Source: Photobacterium sp. TY1-4 (GTDB taxonomy: Bacteria > Pseudomonadota > Gammaproteobacteria > Enterobacterales > Vibrionaceae). From it: 64,000 bases of DNA. The stretch lies in the NCBI RefSeq assembly GCF_025398175.1, contig NZ_CP099735.1, forward strand, positions 496,001 through 560,000, read 5' to 3'. The first letter of the stretch is position 1, and each line of letters opens with the position of its first letter. The notes beneath the pieces were generated by a model. That model was not told where the DNA came from. It did no database searches and saw nothing but the letters and a program-made list of their open reading frames with translations. The position numbers were made by a program, and so were the translations under genes. Below, piece after piece: positions 42,687-52,700 of the stretch.

Positions 42687-44636
42687 TTACACCCGAAAGC
42701 GCTCCACCAGCATTTTGAGCTGTTCAGACAGCTGTGCGATCTCGCTACTGGCATTTTTACTTTGCCCGGCCGCGACCGCATTCTCTTCAGCAATCCGTTT
42801 GACGTTCACAACGTTTTTATTAATGCTCTCGGCGACCGAGCTTTGTTGCTCGGCTGCACTGGCAATTTGCATGTTCATATCATTAATCAAAGTCACCGCA
42901 TGGGTGATCGCCTCAAGCGCAGCGCTGGCATTCCCGGCCTGCGCCACACTGCGATCGGCTTGATCTTTCCCCTGACCCATCACCGCAACTGCGGTTCTCA
43001 TGCCTGATTGCAACTGCTCGATCAGGGTCTGTATCTCTGACGTTGATGTCTGTGTTCGCTGCGCCAGACCCCGGACTTCATCGGCAACCACGGCAAAACC
43101 GCGCCCCTGATCACCCGCACGGGCGGCCTCAATCGCTGCGTTCAGCGCCAACAGGTTGGTCTGCTCAGCAATTTCCCGAATCACATCGAGAATACGGCCG
43201 ATGTTCAATACATCTTGCTCAACTTCATGCAGCTTTTCTGACGAATCATCGACGCGCTCAGACAGCACATTAATCGAGGCGATGGTTTGCGCTACCACGT
43301 CACTCCCGGTACTGGCTTCATTGTCTGCCTGATTGGCCGCATCAGCAGCTTTCGCCGCATTATCGGCCACATCATGAACCGTGGCAGCCATCTCGTTCAT
43401 CGCCGTTGCGACAAGCTCAGTTTCCCGCTCTTGCTCCACGATACCGCGACTGGCCTGCTCCGTCGTGACAGCCAGCTCCTCGGCTGCCGAGGCCAATTCA
43501 ACACTGGCGCCGGAAATTGTCGTCATCATATGCCGCAGCTGTTCACAGGTATTTTGGATTGCTTCCAGTAACCGGCCGGTTTCATCCTGTCCGGTGCGAG
43601 GAATATCGATCGTCAGATCCCCTTCTGCCAGTTGATTTGCCGCGGAGACTGCCTGCTTGATTGGCCGGGTGATCGTGATGGTCAGCAGGTAAGCCGCCAG
43701 GACGCCTACCGCGACCGCAGCAAAGGACAGGAACAGATTCAGGTTTATACTGTCTACTGTTCTCGCCTTCAAAGCAGGACCAAGCTGATCCTGATCTCGC
43801 ATCACAGACAACTTCACGGCTTCAACGAGCTCAGCGACTTCCGGGCCAATCCGGTTCAACTGTTGATTGACCAGCACATTGCGGTTTTCGATGATCGTAT
43901 GCGCGGCAGACAGGCTCTCCAGATATTGCTGGTGACTCTGATTAAACTGAGCCAATAGCTGGCGATGCCCCGCATCCTGCAGCACACTGTTGAGGCGATC
44001 CCGTTCCTGACGGAGTTCACTACCCAGTATCTGGTGTGCCTTGTTGTAATCTACCGAGCTGCCAGAGTTCATAAACAGCGCGACATACATTTCACCTAAT
44101 AAGAGCTTCTCCTGCACTCTCGCCGCATAATACGCAGCCTGGGTATCCGCATCCTCATACGTGGAGTCCATCAGGTTCGACAAGAGCTGGCGCATCGTTT
44201 CTCCGGCAGGAACCACCTGCTGAGAGAGGATCTTATCCCGCTGGCTTGTTAGCGAAACAACCTGATCAAACGCTTGCTGGTAAGCCGTAATCGAAGTCTC
44301 TACCTGATTGATCACTGCTGCGCGTTCCGGACTCTGGATACTATTTTTTGCTTCCGCGAGAAAAGTGTTCATTTTCGCCTGATGATCCCGATATTCAGTC
44401 AGCTGCTGATCCTGGCGGATCATCAAATAATCTTTTACATTCATTCGAACCATCAACATATTGGCTTGCAGGCGTCCGGCAAGATTCGTGTCCCGGGCTA
44501 ATTCCCGATAATTTTCGATGCCTTGCTCTGTATTTTTCAGTGCCATGATACTAATCGCCAGCACAATCGATAACAGCCCAAGAACAACGAAAAAACCCAT
44601 CCCAATCTTTACACCCAGACTTAAATTCCTAAACAT
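42687..44636 (-). CDS. Methyl-accepting chemotaxis protein with long helical sensor
   Basis: 649 residues from ATG 44636 (AAGGTG upstream). First membrane helix at about 10-32, then a wholly helical periplasmic domain of about 250 residues ([34 protein letters not shown]), like the helical bimodular (HBM) domains that sense organic acids. Second helix near 300 ([17 protein letters not shown]), HAMP, and a signalling domain with tip [20 protein letters not shown]. It ends with a C-terminal ERFRV. The ligand is inferred only from domain class. An IS1595-type element lies 80 bp upstream. Confidence 0.9.
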   Translation of the reverse strand: MFRNLSLGVKIGMGFFVVLGLLSIVLAISIMALKNTEQGIENYRELARDTNLAGRLQANMLMVRMNVKDYLMIRQDQQLTEYRDHQAKMNTFLAEAKNSIQSPERAAVINQVETSITAYQQAFDQVVSLTSQRDKILSQQVVPAGETMRQLLSNLMDSTYEDADTQAAYYAARVQEKLLLGEMYVALFMNSGSSVDYNKAHQILGSELRQERDRLNSVLQDAGHRQLLAQFNQSHQQYLESLSAAHTIIENRNVLVNQQLNRIGPEVAELVEAVKLSVMRDQDQLGPALKARTVDSINLNLFLSFAAVAVGVLAAYLLTITITRPIKQAVSAANQLAEGDLTIDIPRTGQDETGRLLEAIQNTCEQLRHMMTTISGASVELASAAEELAVTTEQASRGIVEQERETELVATAMNEMAATVHDVADNAAKAADAANQADNEASTGSDVVAQTIASINVLSERVDDSSEKLHEVEQDVLNIGRILDVIREIAEQTNLLALNAAIEAARAGDQGRGFAVVADEVRGLAQRTQTSTSEIQTLIEQLQSGMRTAVAVMGQGKDQADRSVAQAGNASAALEAITHAVTLINDMNMQIASAAEQQSSVAESINKNVVNVKRIAEENAVAAGQSKNASSEIAQLSEQLKMLVERFRV

Positions 44637-44716
44637 AGCCACACCTTCATGATTTATTTATGTATTAAGTATTTTTTATCCGATGACATCACCCTGAAGC
44701 ATTCATTATTGGTTTT

Positions 44717-45734
44717 CTTGATTACCATCGAACCTCAGCTAGCTTAAGAAGACGCTGAGGCATCGGCGCTGTTTGAATACTGGAATAAACTAACTGCTCA
44801 AGCATCTTTTCTAAATCAAACCGTCGATTAAACTTGAAGCAAAACTCGGCAAGATAGCGCGGTAAATGTTTGTTTTTGATTGAGTGATAAGTGCCATGCA
44901 TTGCATTTTTCACATTACTTATCATGGTGTTAACCCACTTGAAATAGGGCAATTCTACGCAATCCGCACCACCGCCAGTTACAATGGCATGGTGAAAGAT
45001 TTTTGCATCTTCGATACCACGGAAACAAGCCAACCCATCAGAAATGACCAGCGATTTCGGCCTTAAATGAGCCTTAGCCCAACGCGTCAGCTCTGCTTTC
45101 TTAAACCCATCAACAGCGGTAAAGCGCATTCGTATTGGGTGACCCTCTTCGTTCATGGATACGGCTGCAACAAATGGACGCTTCCCTTTAGCGCCACGGC
45201 CACGGACACCACGCTTCACACCGCCCCAGTAGGCATCGTCAATTTGGACGTAACCATCTAAAGGCGTTTCATCATCTCGCTCTTTCATGGCCTGCATGAG
45301 TTTCTGTTTTACTCGCCATGCCGTGTTGTATGAAACACCGAGTTGTCTGGACAACTCAAGAGCAGAGATACCGTTCTTTTCTTGTGTTATCAGGTAAATG
45401 GCCAGAAACCAGACCGTTAAAGACAGTTTAGAGTGGGCAAATAGCGTCCCTGATATCAACGAAGCTTGATGATGGCACTGATTACACTGAAATAAGGCGC
45501 GTGATTTCAACTGACAATATTTATCATGGCGGCAGTTAGGGCAACGGTAGCCCGTCGGCCAACGCATCTCGAACAATCGTTTCTGGCATTGTTCCTCAGT
45601 ACCATACATAGTCATAAACTGATGAATAGAAATGCCTTTTTGAAACTGAACTTGATTTTTAGCCATGACTTTACCCTCATGAACTCACCTACATTTAGTA
45701 TAGTTCAGGGGGCTGAGTATTAGGGGTAATCAAG
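44717..45734 (-). mobile_element. IS1595-family insertion sequence, apparently complete
   Basis: About 1.02 kb bounded by inverted CTTGATTACC (44717-44726) and GGTAATCAAG (45725-45734), containing a full transposase ORF. The transposase stop codon lies inside the left inverted repeat. The exact outer ends and target duplication were not resolved. Confidence 0.8.
44722..45666 (-). CDS. IS1595-family transposase
   Basis: 314 residues. N-terminal zinc ribbon (YRCPNCRHDKYCQ and FQCNQCHHQASL, four Cys pairs), then a helix-turn-helix ALELSRQLGVSYNTAWRVKQ, then the DDE-type (ISXO2-like) domain with Asp in YVQIDDAYWGG, Asp in LVISDGLACF, and Asn/His in KWVNTMISNVKNAMHGTYHS. All domains are present, so it is probably active. 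Confidence 0.93.
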   Translation of the reverse strand: MAKNQVQFQKGISIHQFMTMYGTEEQCQKRLFEMRWPTGYRCPNCRHDKYCQLKSRALFQCNQCHHQASLISGTLFAHSKLSLTVWFLAIYLITQEKNGISALELSRQLGVSYNTAWRVKQKLMQAMKERDDETPLDGYVQIDDAYWGGVKRGVRGRGAKGKRPFVAAVSMNEEGHPIRMRFTAVDGFKKAELTRWAKAHLRPKSLVISDGLACFRGIEDAKIFHHAIVTGGGADCVELPYFKWVNTMISNVKNAMHGTYHSIKNKHLPRYLAEFCFKFNRRFDLEKMLEQLVYSSIQTAPMPQRLLKLAEVRW

Positions 45735-45826
45735 TTGGTTTTTATAGTAATTTTCCTGTTTACCCTTAAGAGTTATAGCATGAAACCTGAGGCATAATAA
45801 TTTATGTCAGACAAACCTGTGATGCC

Positions 45827-45857
45827 GAAAAAAAGCCTTGATAAAAATCAAGGCTTT
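45827..45857 (-). terminator. Terminator of the 45898-46200 gene
   Basis: On the minus strand AAAGCCTTGAT, four-base loop, ATCAAGGCTTTTTTTC: an 11-bp stem and T run. Confidence 0.85.
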
Positions 45858-45897
45858 AGTGTCCACTCATGTTCGAATCTTAGAAAGTGATTTTACC

Positions 45898-46200
45898 TCA
45901 AAGATCCCGCATCAGAATTTCTAGCTCTTCTTCTGCTAATTCAATCAATTTCGCCAACTCTCTGGCATCTTCATTCGCCAAATGCAATTGCCAGCGAACA
46001 GAGTCAGATTCAAGCGGCGCTTTACAAACCAACTCCGTCCCATTCCCCGCAGAATAGAAATACAACTCTTCAAAATCTGCTTTTAACAGATGCGCTTCTT
46101 CCTGAATATTCACTTCCAGTTCACCCGTTGGAATAACGGTAACATGTGCATGTAACGCTTTTTGCCCTGGCAAGATGAACTGCCGACATTCAGCTAACAT
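45898..46200 (-). CDS. Hypothetical protein, about 100 residues
   Basis: Starts MLAECRQFILPGQKAL at ATG 46200, with GGAGG eight bases upstream, so the longer frame to 46296 is not favoured. The first half is likely beta (HAHVTVIPTGELEVNI), the end a strongly acidic helix (LAKLIELAEEELEIL). No domain recognised; probably cytoplasmic. Confidence 0.7.
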   Translation of the reverse strand: MLAECRQFILPGQKALHAHVTVIPTGELEVNIQEEAHLLKADFEELYFYSAGNGTELVCKAPLESDSVRWQLHLANEDARELAKLIELAEEELEILMRDL

Positions 46201-46332
46201 AATCGCTGCCTCCACGATTCCCCGACCCATTTTAAGTTTAGTCAAGCCGCAGTGACCCAGATAAGAATTCACAAAAACAACACAAATATTCAACATTATT
46301 TTTGAGGAAGATCATAGAAAGCGTAAGTAACA

Positions 46333-46374
46333 AAGCATACAGCCCTTTTGCCGCGCGCTAAGGGCTATATGCTT
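46333..46374 (-). terminator. Hairpin downstream of nhaD
   Basis: AAGCATACAGCCCTT (46333-46347) pairs with AAGGGCTATATGCTT (46360-46374) with one mismatch. A weak T-rich run follows on the minus strand. Confidence 0.65.
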
Positions 46375-46413
46375 ATCAGTTCCGGTTCACGATGATGTCA
46401 CGTCACCAGTAAA

Positions 46414-47838
46414 TTAGAAGAGATGTTGATTCATCAACAGATGGCAGACGATACTCCCGACATACCCCAAAGCAATCACCGGCATCCATTTCAGGTGACC
46501 GACGAAGGTGTATTTGCCGTGTGCAGCTCCCATCAGTGCGACACCGGCAGCCGAGCCAATCGACAACAGACTACCGCCGACCCCGGCAGTCAGCGTCACC
46601 AGTAACCAGTTCCCCGCTGAAAGTTCAGGTTGCATACTTAACACCGCAAACATCACCGGGATGTTATCAACAATGGCTGAGAGTACACCGACCATAATAT
46701 TGGCCCAGACCGGATTCCATTGTGTATACATGATTTCCGATACCATCCCGAGATAGCCCAGCAAGCTGAGTCCTCCGACACACATCACAACCCCGTAAAA
46801 GAACAACAGGGTGTCCCACTCGGCATGAGAAACCCGCTTAAAGACATCAAATGGCACCACAGAGCCTAGTCGTCTTAAAGCCGCCTCATCATTATTAGCC
46901 AGGGCAACCGCACGTTTCTTCGCCAGTGAACCCGGTAACGTTTTACGCAGGAAAAATCCGAAAAATTGCAGATAACCCAAACCCATCATCATGCCAACCA
47001 CCGGTGGGAAATGCAGCATCCCATGGAAGCCAACAGCTGTAGCGATGGTCAGAATAAACAGCAGCACAATACGGCGTGCTCCGCGTTTGAGCTCAATATA
47101 CTCACTGAGGGCATCGGGCTGTGTCTTCGGCACAAACAAAGACATGATCAACGCCGGGATCAGGTAGTTCACCAGCGAGGGGATAAACAGATCGAGGAAC
47201 TCCATAAAAGAAAGCAACCCCGCCTGCCAGACCATCAGCGTGGTAATATCCCCGAATGGGCTAAACGCCCCACCTGCGTTGGCCGCGATGACAATATTAA
47301 TACATGCTAGGTTGATAAAGCGGCTATTCTCACCTCCAACCTTCATTACGACGGCGCACATCAACAAGGCAGTCGTCAGGTTATCCGCGACAGGAGAAAT
47401 GAAAAATGCCAGCATTCCGGTTAACCAGAACAGTGCCCTGAAATTAAAGCCTTTACTGACCATCCAGGATTGCAGCACATCGAAGAGTCGCCGCTCTTCC
47501 ATCGCATTGATATACGTCATGGCCACCAGCAGGAACAGCAACAGTTCGGCGTATTCCAGTAAGTTATGCTCCAGCGCTTCTTTCGCAGCTTCGGCCTGCC
47601 CCATCTGCTGATAGACTACACCAATCATCAACCAGATAATCCCGGCCGCGAGCAATACCGGTTTTGACTTGCGTAGCTGTAAGTATTCTTCCCCCATCAC
47701 CAGGCAATAAGCCAGGCCAAACACCAGTAAGGATGCGTAACCGACGGTCGATTGCGTCAAGTCGAGCTCTCCGCCGGCGGCCAGGGCCGGTGAAGCTAAC
47801 AAGCTGCCGGCGAATAACCATAAAAATCTTGCTTTCAT
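46414..47838 (-). CDS. nhaD: NhaD-type Na+/H+ antiporter
   Basis: 474 residues starting MKARFLWLFAGSLLASPALA, with a possible cleaved signal, and about 12 membrane segments. The NhaD/ArsB-superfamily signatures are SPVADNLTTALLMCAVVMKV (residues 150-170), NAGGAFSPFGDITTLMVWQAG and SAIVDNIPVMFAVLSM (ion-binding Asp-Asn pairs). It exports Na+ or Li+ against protons at alkaline pH, a fitting function for a marine organism. The frame is open 24 codons further upstream, but ATG 47838 gives the family start. Confidence 0.93.
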   Translation of the reverse strand: MKARFLWLFAGSLLASPALAAGGELDLTQSTVGYASLLVFGLAYCLVMGEEYLQLRKSKPVLLAAGIIWLMIGVVYQQMGQAEAAKEALEHNLLEYAELLLFLLVAMTYINAMEERRLFDVLQSWMVSKGFNFRALFWLTGMLAFFISPVADNLTTALLMCAVVMKVGGENSRFINLACINIVIAANAGGAFSPFGDITTLMVWQAGLLSFMEFLDLFIPSLVNYLIPALIMSLFVPKTQPDALSEYIELKRGARRIVLLFILTIATAVGFHGMLHFPPVVGMMMGLGYLQFFGFFLRKTLPGSLAKKRAVALANNDEAALRRLGSVVPFDVFKRVSHAEWDTLLFFYGVVMCVGGLSLLGYLGMVSEIMYTQWNPVWANIMVGVLSAIVDNIPVMFAVLSMQPELSAGNWLLVTLTAGVGGSLLSIGSAAGVALMGAAHGKYTFVGHLKWMPVIALGYVGSIVCHLLMNQHLF

Positions 47839-48076
47839 GCTCTGTCCAACTCCATTTGCAACTGTCCTGCAGCCAGTGTACACATCCCCTGATGGCATTA
47901 ACGTGAACACCTCAACAAGTTCCTGAAAAGTAACAACATAGCTTTAACAAGCACGCTTATTTCTTGACAGTTTGCTTAATCAACAGATGAACAAACAGGT
48001 AAAAATTATCCTGCACTTTGCAAGTTTTTACTAAGCTCAATAGAGCGTTACCACTTGCGATGAAGGGTTTAGAGCT

Positions 48077-49288
48077 ATGAAGTTTAAGAATTTCCTAACC
48101 ATCCTCCCCCTGTTATCAACGCTCTGTGTCTGCCTCCCTGCATTTTCGGAAGAGAATACCGCCATTCCCACCCCACCCGAAGTTGCTGCCAAAGCCTGGG
48201 TGCTGATGAGCTACGACTCCGGACAAATCCTGGCCAGTGACCATGCACATGACCAACTGGCTCCGGCCAGTCTGAGTAAAATCATGACCAGCTATGTTGT
48301 CGGGCAAGAACTGAAAGCCGGCCATATCTCTGCAGATGATCAGGTGGTGATCAGTGAAAATGCCTGGAGCCAGAAATTTCCCGGCTCATCCAAGATGTTT
48401 CTCGATGTCGGCGATGAGGTCAGCGTGCATGACCTGAACCGTGGTGTGATCATTTCTTCCGGCAACGACGCAACCGTTGCCCTGGCTGAACATGTGGCCG
48501 GACATCAACCCGCCTTTATTGAAATGATGAACCGCTATGCTGAAAAACTGGGTATGGACAACACCTACTTTGCGAACCCACACGGGCTGGATGCCGACGG
48601 TCAAGCCACAACCGCCTATGATATGGCATTGTTGACCCGCGCTTTTATTCGGGATCTCCCTGATATTTATCCGTTGTTCAAAGAAAAGTCTTTTACGTTC
48701 CATAAAATTAAACAAGGGAACCGTAACGCCCTGTTGTGGGATACGACGCTCAATGTCGACGGGGTCAAAACCGGTTATACCAAGCAAGCCGGCTACAGCC
48801 TGGTTTCTTCCGCTGAGCAGAGCGGTCAGCGCTTGATTGCGGTCGTCATGGGCACTGAAAGCGTCAGCGCCCGCAGTACCGAGAGCAAAAAACTGCTCAC
48901 CTGGGGATTTCGCTTCTTTCAGGACATTACCCCGGAATTCAAACCCTCAGATCTGGACACCCTGAAAGTCTGGTACGGCAGCCCTTCCCGTATTCGCCTG
49001 GAAGTTGCGGATGGCGGGACCATCACTGTCCCGCGCCGCCAGCGCAAAAACATCGAGTACAAAGTTTTTTATGACAATGACCTTGAAGCGCCGGTAGAAA
49101 AAGGCCAGCAAGTCGGCAAAGTGGAATGGTATCTGAACGAGGAACTCCTGACAGAGCAGCCCATTTTAGCTGCAGAAAGTGCAGCATCTGCTCCCTGGTA
49201 TCAATCGATGATCGATGTGGTGTGGCGTCCGATTGGTCAATGGTTCAGTCGTCAGGACTGGAAACCTGAACTGACCACCAGCCAATAG
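48077..49288 (+). CDS. D-alanyl-D-alanine carboxypeptidase (PBP5/6 type)
   Basis: 403 residues. Signal peptide to about residue 24 (LPAFSEE), then the serine-active-site motifs of low-molecular-weight PBPs: SLSK (in LAPASLSKIMTS), SGN (in VIISSGNDATVAL) and KTG (in VDGVKTGYTKQAG). A PBP5 C-terminal beta domain follows (from about 290) and ends with an amphipathic stretch (WYQSMIDVVWRPIGQWF) that anchors it to the inner membrane. It trims pentapeptides in peptidoglycan. Gene name (dacA or dacC) not resolved. Confidence 0.94.
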   Translation: MKFKNFLTILPLLSTLCVCLPAFSEENTAIPTPPEVAAKAWVLMSYDSGQILASDHAHDQLAPASLSKIMTSYVVGQELKAGHISADDQVVISENAWSQKFPGSSKMFLDVGDEVSVHDLNRGVIISSGNDATVALAEHVAGHQPAFIEMMNRYAEKLGMDNTYFANPHGLDADGQATTAYDMALLTRAFIRDLPDIYPLFKEKSFTFHKIKQGNRNALLWDTTLNVDGVKTGYTKQAGYSLVSSAEQSGQRLIAVVMGTESVSARSTESKKLLTWGFRFFQDITPEFKPSDLDTLKVWYGSPSRIRLEVADGGTITVPRRQRKNIEYKVFYDNDLEAPVEKGQQVGKVEWYLNEELLTEQPILAAESAASAPWYQSMIDVVWRPIGQWFSRQDWKPELTTSQ

Positions 49289-49334
49289 CAAGGCAATACC
49301 AAAGAAGCGGCAAGGCAATTACGAAACAAAAAAT

Positions 49335-49357
49335 CAGGGCGGGATCATCCCGCCCTG
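49335..49357. terminator. Hairpin terminator after the carboxypeptidase gene
   Basis: CAGGGCGGG pairs with CCCGCCCTG around a five-base loop (ATCAT). An A-rich stretch on the left and a short T stretch on the right allow use on both strands. Confidence 0.7.
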
Positions 49358-49386
49358 TTCGAAAGGGTTACACTCCGGCACGCACG

Positions 49387-49629
49387 TTATTCGAAGTCAT
49401 TCAAATCTTCATTATCCAACCAGTCTTCGACATCCAGCTCAATGTCATCCTGGTAATCATCCCAGCTATTGTCTTCTGTCAGATCGACATCTTTCGGCTC
49501 AAAGTCAAGCATCGTCTCTTCTCCGTCGCAATCAGTGGCTTTGACCCTCTCTTTGTAATCACCCGGGATGACAAAACGATGACCGAAACGTGCCTGTGAG
49601 ATGACAATCGATGGCTGCTGAAACAACAT
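49387..49629 (-). CDS. Small acidic protein, unknown
   Basis: 80 residues: a short beta-like start (SIVISQARFGHRFVIPG), then a very acidic tail (DDYQDDIELDVEDWLDNEDL). It begins 9 bp after the sgrR stop on the same strand, so it may be co-transcribed. No good ribosome site. No known family. Confidence 0.6.
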   Translation of the reverse strand: MLFQQPSIVISQARFGHRFVIPGDYKERVKATDCDGEETMLDFEPKDVDLTEDNSWDDYQDDIELDVEDWLDNEDLNDFE

Positions 49630-49638
49630 CAAAAACGA

Positions 49639-51333
49639 CTATTGGGTCGGCTTCACCCACACGGATTTGAAATCAAACCAACCCATTGAATTGGATTGCA
49701 TTCCCTGAATTGAGCCATTGTTATCGACGCCAAGCCAATTATGGAACAGCGGTAGGATCTGTCCACTTTCCACCAGACTCGCTCCAATTTGCTGACAAGG
49801 TGACGTCTGTTGCTTGTCGGCACGCCAACGCACCACGGCCTGATCCAGAGCCTCAAATTCTTCTTCCGGCATCACCCGGGCAATGTGATCAAAGCTGTAG
49901 AACCAGGACAGGATCGCATCATCCCGATAATTGCTCAGGCTCATTCCGCCGAGCCAGATATCAATCTTATCCGCATGTTTGCCCGATTGAATTTCCCCGG
50001 TCGAAAGCTCCAGTTCCTTGAGCTTGATGCCATCGGCGGACAGGATATCCCGAATCGCTTCAGCCACATGCGGATAAACCGGATGTTGCTGCGGATAGGC
50101 CAGCGTGACAATCCGCTTGGATGGCGGCGGCACAATTGTCTGACTCAGTGGGACATGTGCCCAACCCGGCAACAAACCATAGGCGTTGATTAAGCGGAAA
50201 TCACCGATTTTGTCCTGGTGCAAACGCTGCATGATATTCAGCGGCGTCAGGTGTGTGCGCAAATAATCCAGCCATGCCTGCTGACTGGCCAGGCCGTTGA
50301 TACGATTGATCAGCAGATAGTTACAGCCCTCGTCCAGCTTGAGTCGGGCCGATACGGTCATCTCCTGCAACTGGCTGCCCTCGGTCATCGGCTGGAGAAA
50401 ACACGATGCGACTTCCGACAACATCCAGATATCGACCACATCGATCAACGCCCGCAGCCCGAAATACTGATCGAAGGCTTCAAGTTTAAACCGCTGTTTG
50501 TCATTCTGGAGCACCCGGTACGGGCCGGTTCCAATCGGGAACAGCTCATTTTCCCTATCGTGATCGGTATCCGCCGGCTGGATCACCGCCAGTAGGTTCG
50601 CCATTAGCGCCGGCAGCCGGTGATCATCCCGGTTCAAATGAATATCAATGGTATTGCTGAACGGTGAGTCAACCTGGCTGAGATGCCGGAACAGACGATG
50701 CTTACGGACCTGCTCCAGGGTCACGATGATATCCTGGTTGTCGAGCAAACGGCCGTCATGGAATTTGACCGCCGGGCGAATATAGAACCGCCAGTGCCGC
50801 GGTGACAGAGCTTCCCAGTGATGGGCCAGGTCGCCTTCGACTTCCTCTTTTTCCTCATTAATGCGGGTCAGGCCGTTGAAGATTTGGCGGACCAGATGCT
50901 GCTCGGAGCGACGCAACGGATGCAGCGGATTCAAATTACTGAAAGGCCGGTAGTACGGTAAGCGGAGAATTTGTCGCCCCTGGGCCGTAGTATGTCCCAG
51001 TTGTTCCTGAATTAACTGCGCCAGCTTGTCCGCGTTGTTGCCCAGCGCTTCCAGAGCAGGTTCCAGCTTCCCTTCGGCGACCAGTTTACGGGCATGCATG
51101 TATTGTAGTTCGGTGTCTGAACTTTGGAAAACCAGCTTTGACTGCTTCCCCCGGCCGACGGCAGGCTGCCAGTCGATCCAGCCCTTCTCCACCATTTTAT
51201 TGATGACCATGCGCACATTACGGCGGGTACAGAACAGGACTTCAGCAATATCCTGCAAGTTTGTCTCACAATCTTCGCCGGAATAGTGATTGTAAAGACG
51301 CTGGAACTGGGCTTTCAGTCGCTGACTGCTCAT
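49639..51333 (-). CDS. sgrR: SgrR-family transcriptional regulator
   Basis: 564 residues. An N-terminal winged-helix domain (residues 1-110: TNLQDIAEVLFCTRRNVRMV, GWIDWQPAVGRGKQSKL) is joined to a periplasmic-binding-protein-like domain of the SBP_bac_5 type (residues 150-560: FNGLTRINEE, AVKFHDGRLLDNQDI). This is the architecture of SgrR, which in enterics senses sugar-phosphate stress and activates the divergent small RNA gene sgrS. Here a structured element lies divergently at 51469-51545. Confidence 0.92.
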   Translation of the reverse strand: MSSQRLKAQFQRLYNHYSGEDCETNLQDIAEVLFCTRRNVRMVINKMVEKGWIDWQPAVGRGKQSKLVFQSSDTELQYMHARKLVAEGKLEPALEALGNNADKLAQLIQEQLGHTTAQGRQILRLPYYRPFSNLNPLHPLRRSEQHLVRQIFNGLTRINEEKEEVEGDLAHHWEALSPRHWRFYIRPAVKFHDGRLLDNQDIIVTLEQVRKHRLFRHLSQVDSPFSNTIDIHLNRDDHRLPALMANLLAVIQPADTDHDRENELFPIGTGPYRVLQNDKQRFKLEAFDQYFGLRALIDVVDIWMLSEVASCFLQPMTEGSQLQEMTVSARLKLDEGCNYLLINRINGLASQQAWLDYLRTHLTPLNIMQRLHQDKIGDFRLINAYGLLPGWAHVPLSQTIVPPPSKRIVTLAYPQQHPVYPHVAEAIRDILSADGIKLKELELSTGEIQSGKHADKIDIWLGGMSLSNYRDDAILSWFYSFDHIARVMPEEEFEALDQAVVRWRADKQQTSPCQQIGASLVESGQILPLFHNWLGVDNNGSIQGMQSNSMGWFDFKSVWVKPTQ

Positions 51334-51468
51334 AAAAGAGGAACCTTAATATTTTATTTGTTCTGTTTTTAACTTCCTATTTTAACGTAACAATAACCGA
51401 GTACAACACGTAACCCCGATTGTGACGGCAATTCACTTGTCGACGATCTGTATCCGTGTTTATTTTAA

Positions 51469-51545
51469 GTGGCCGGGACCGGAATCCAGCAATTTTACCC
51501 CCATTCAATTGTGAACTTCATGAATGTGTCCCGGCCACCTTTTTT
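51469..51545 (+). ncRNA. Candidate small RNA 3' region divergent from sgrR
   Basis: Plus strand: an 11-bp perfect outer stem GTGGCCGGGAC (51469-51479) with GTCCCGGCCAC (51528-51538), an inner stem CATTCA/TGAATG (51502-51507 with 51521-51526), then six Ts. No plus-strand gene lies upstream, so the terminator must end a transcript starting in the 135 bp between sgrR and here. TTGTCG-N17-TTATTT is one possible promoter just before the stem. Position mirrors sgrS of enteric bacteria. Not proven to be an sRNA; no similarity to SgrS sequence was seen. Confidence 0.5.
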
Positions 51546-51605
51546 AACTCAGCAACGTATACCACCACAGCAGCATGACAATTGGATGTCCAGCACTTCC
51601 CGACA

Positions 51606-52700
51606 CTAATCCAATGATTTCTTGAATCGCAGTGACGCCAACAGTAAGCCCAGCATGTTAAAACCAACCATCCACAACGCATCACGCCAAAGTTCCATCA
51701 AATCAGCACCGCGCAAGACAATCCCACGGATCATGCGCATAAAATGCGTCGCGGGCAGGACTTCTGCAATCCACTGCGCCACATTCGGCATCGCCTCATA
51801 GGGGAAGATAAACCCGGACAACAGAATGGATGGCAGCAGGATAAAGACCGTCATCTGCATCGCCTGCAGCTGGGTTTGTGCCACCGTTGAAATCATCAAC
51901 CCCAGCGTCAAACTGGCCGCAATAAACAGCAAAGTGCCCAGCAACAGTTGAGACAGCGCCCCGTTGATCGGAACATCAAAAATCAGGTGTCCCAGACCGA
52001 GAATAATCCCCACCTGGATCAGGCCAACGAAGATGTAAGGAATGATCTTCGCAATCATCAGTTCCAGCGGCCGGACCGGCGTGGTGATCAGCAGTTCTAA
52101 GTTGCCCCGCTCACGTTCACGGACAATTGCAGCCGAAGTAAACAGCACCATAGTCATGGTCAGGATCACCCCGAGCAGCCCCGGCACAATATTCACGGCT
52201 GAACGCCGGGACGGGTTAAAGTACAAAGCCACTTCAAAGGTCGATGCGCTGGGTGGCTGGTAATTCGCCAGCTCTTGCAGAGGCATGCGTTGCAGCTGCA
52301 ACAGTGCGGAGCTGACCATAGTATCAGAGCCATCCACCAGCCATTGGCCGACCGTCTCCCGCTTCACAATGCGCTGGGTCAGATCCGACGGCAGCACCAG
52401 CGCCGCCCTGACCTGCCCCGTATTGATCGCCTGTTCGGCTTCCACCACCGTCGGGAAATGCCGGGTCACCGTCACCACTTGCGTCGCTTTTACTGCTTCG
52501 GTGATCACCCGCCCCACCGCAGAATGGCTTTGATCCACTACGGCCACCGGAATATTCCGCACATCGGTATTAATGGCATAGCCAAACAGCATCAGTTGGA
52601 TCAGCGGGATCATCACCACCATCCCAAAGGTGATCCGATCCCGGGACAGCTGGCGGAGCTCTTTGATCATGATGGCGCTCATCCGGAACACGCTTTTCAT
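51606..52700 (-). CDS. ABC-2-type transporter permease
   Basis: 364 residues: first membrane helix at about 22-42, a large periplasmic loop (residues 45-170: PVAVVDQSHSAVGRV, QTHG-like beta region), then five more membrane helices, with the ABC-2 signature region ERERGNLELLITTPVRPLELM near 190. Its start overlaps the ATPase gene by 4 bp (ATGA). It resembles YhhJ/YbhS-type export permeases. Confidence 0.92.
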   Translation of the reverse strand: MKSVFRMSAIMIKELRQLSRDRITFGMVVMIPLIQLMLFGYAINTDVRNIPVAVVDQSHSAVGRVITEAVKATQVVTVTRHFPTVVEAEQAINTGQVRAALVLPSDLTQRIVKRETVGQWLVDGSDTMVSSALLQLQRMPLQELANYQPPSASTFEVALYFNPSRRSAVNIVPGLLGVILTMTMVLFTSAAIVRERERGNLELLITTPVRPLELMIAKIIPYIFVGLIQVGIILGLGHLIFDVPINGALSQLLLGTLLFIAASLTLGLMISTVAQTQLQAMQMTVFILLPSILLSGFIFPYEAMPNVAQWIAEVLPATHFMRMIRGIVLRGADLMELWRDALWMVGFNMLGLLLASLRFKKSLD

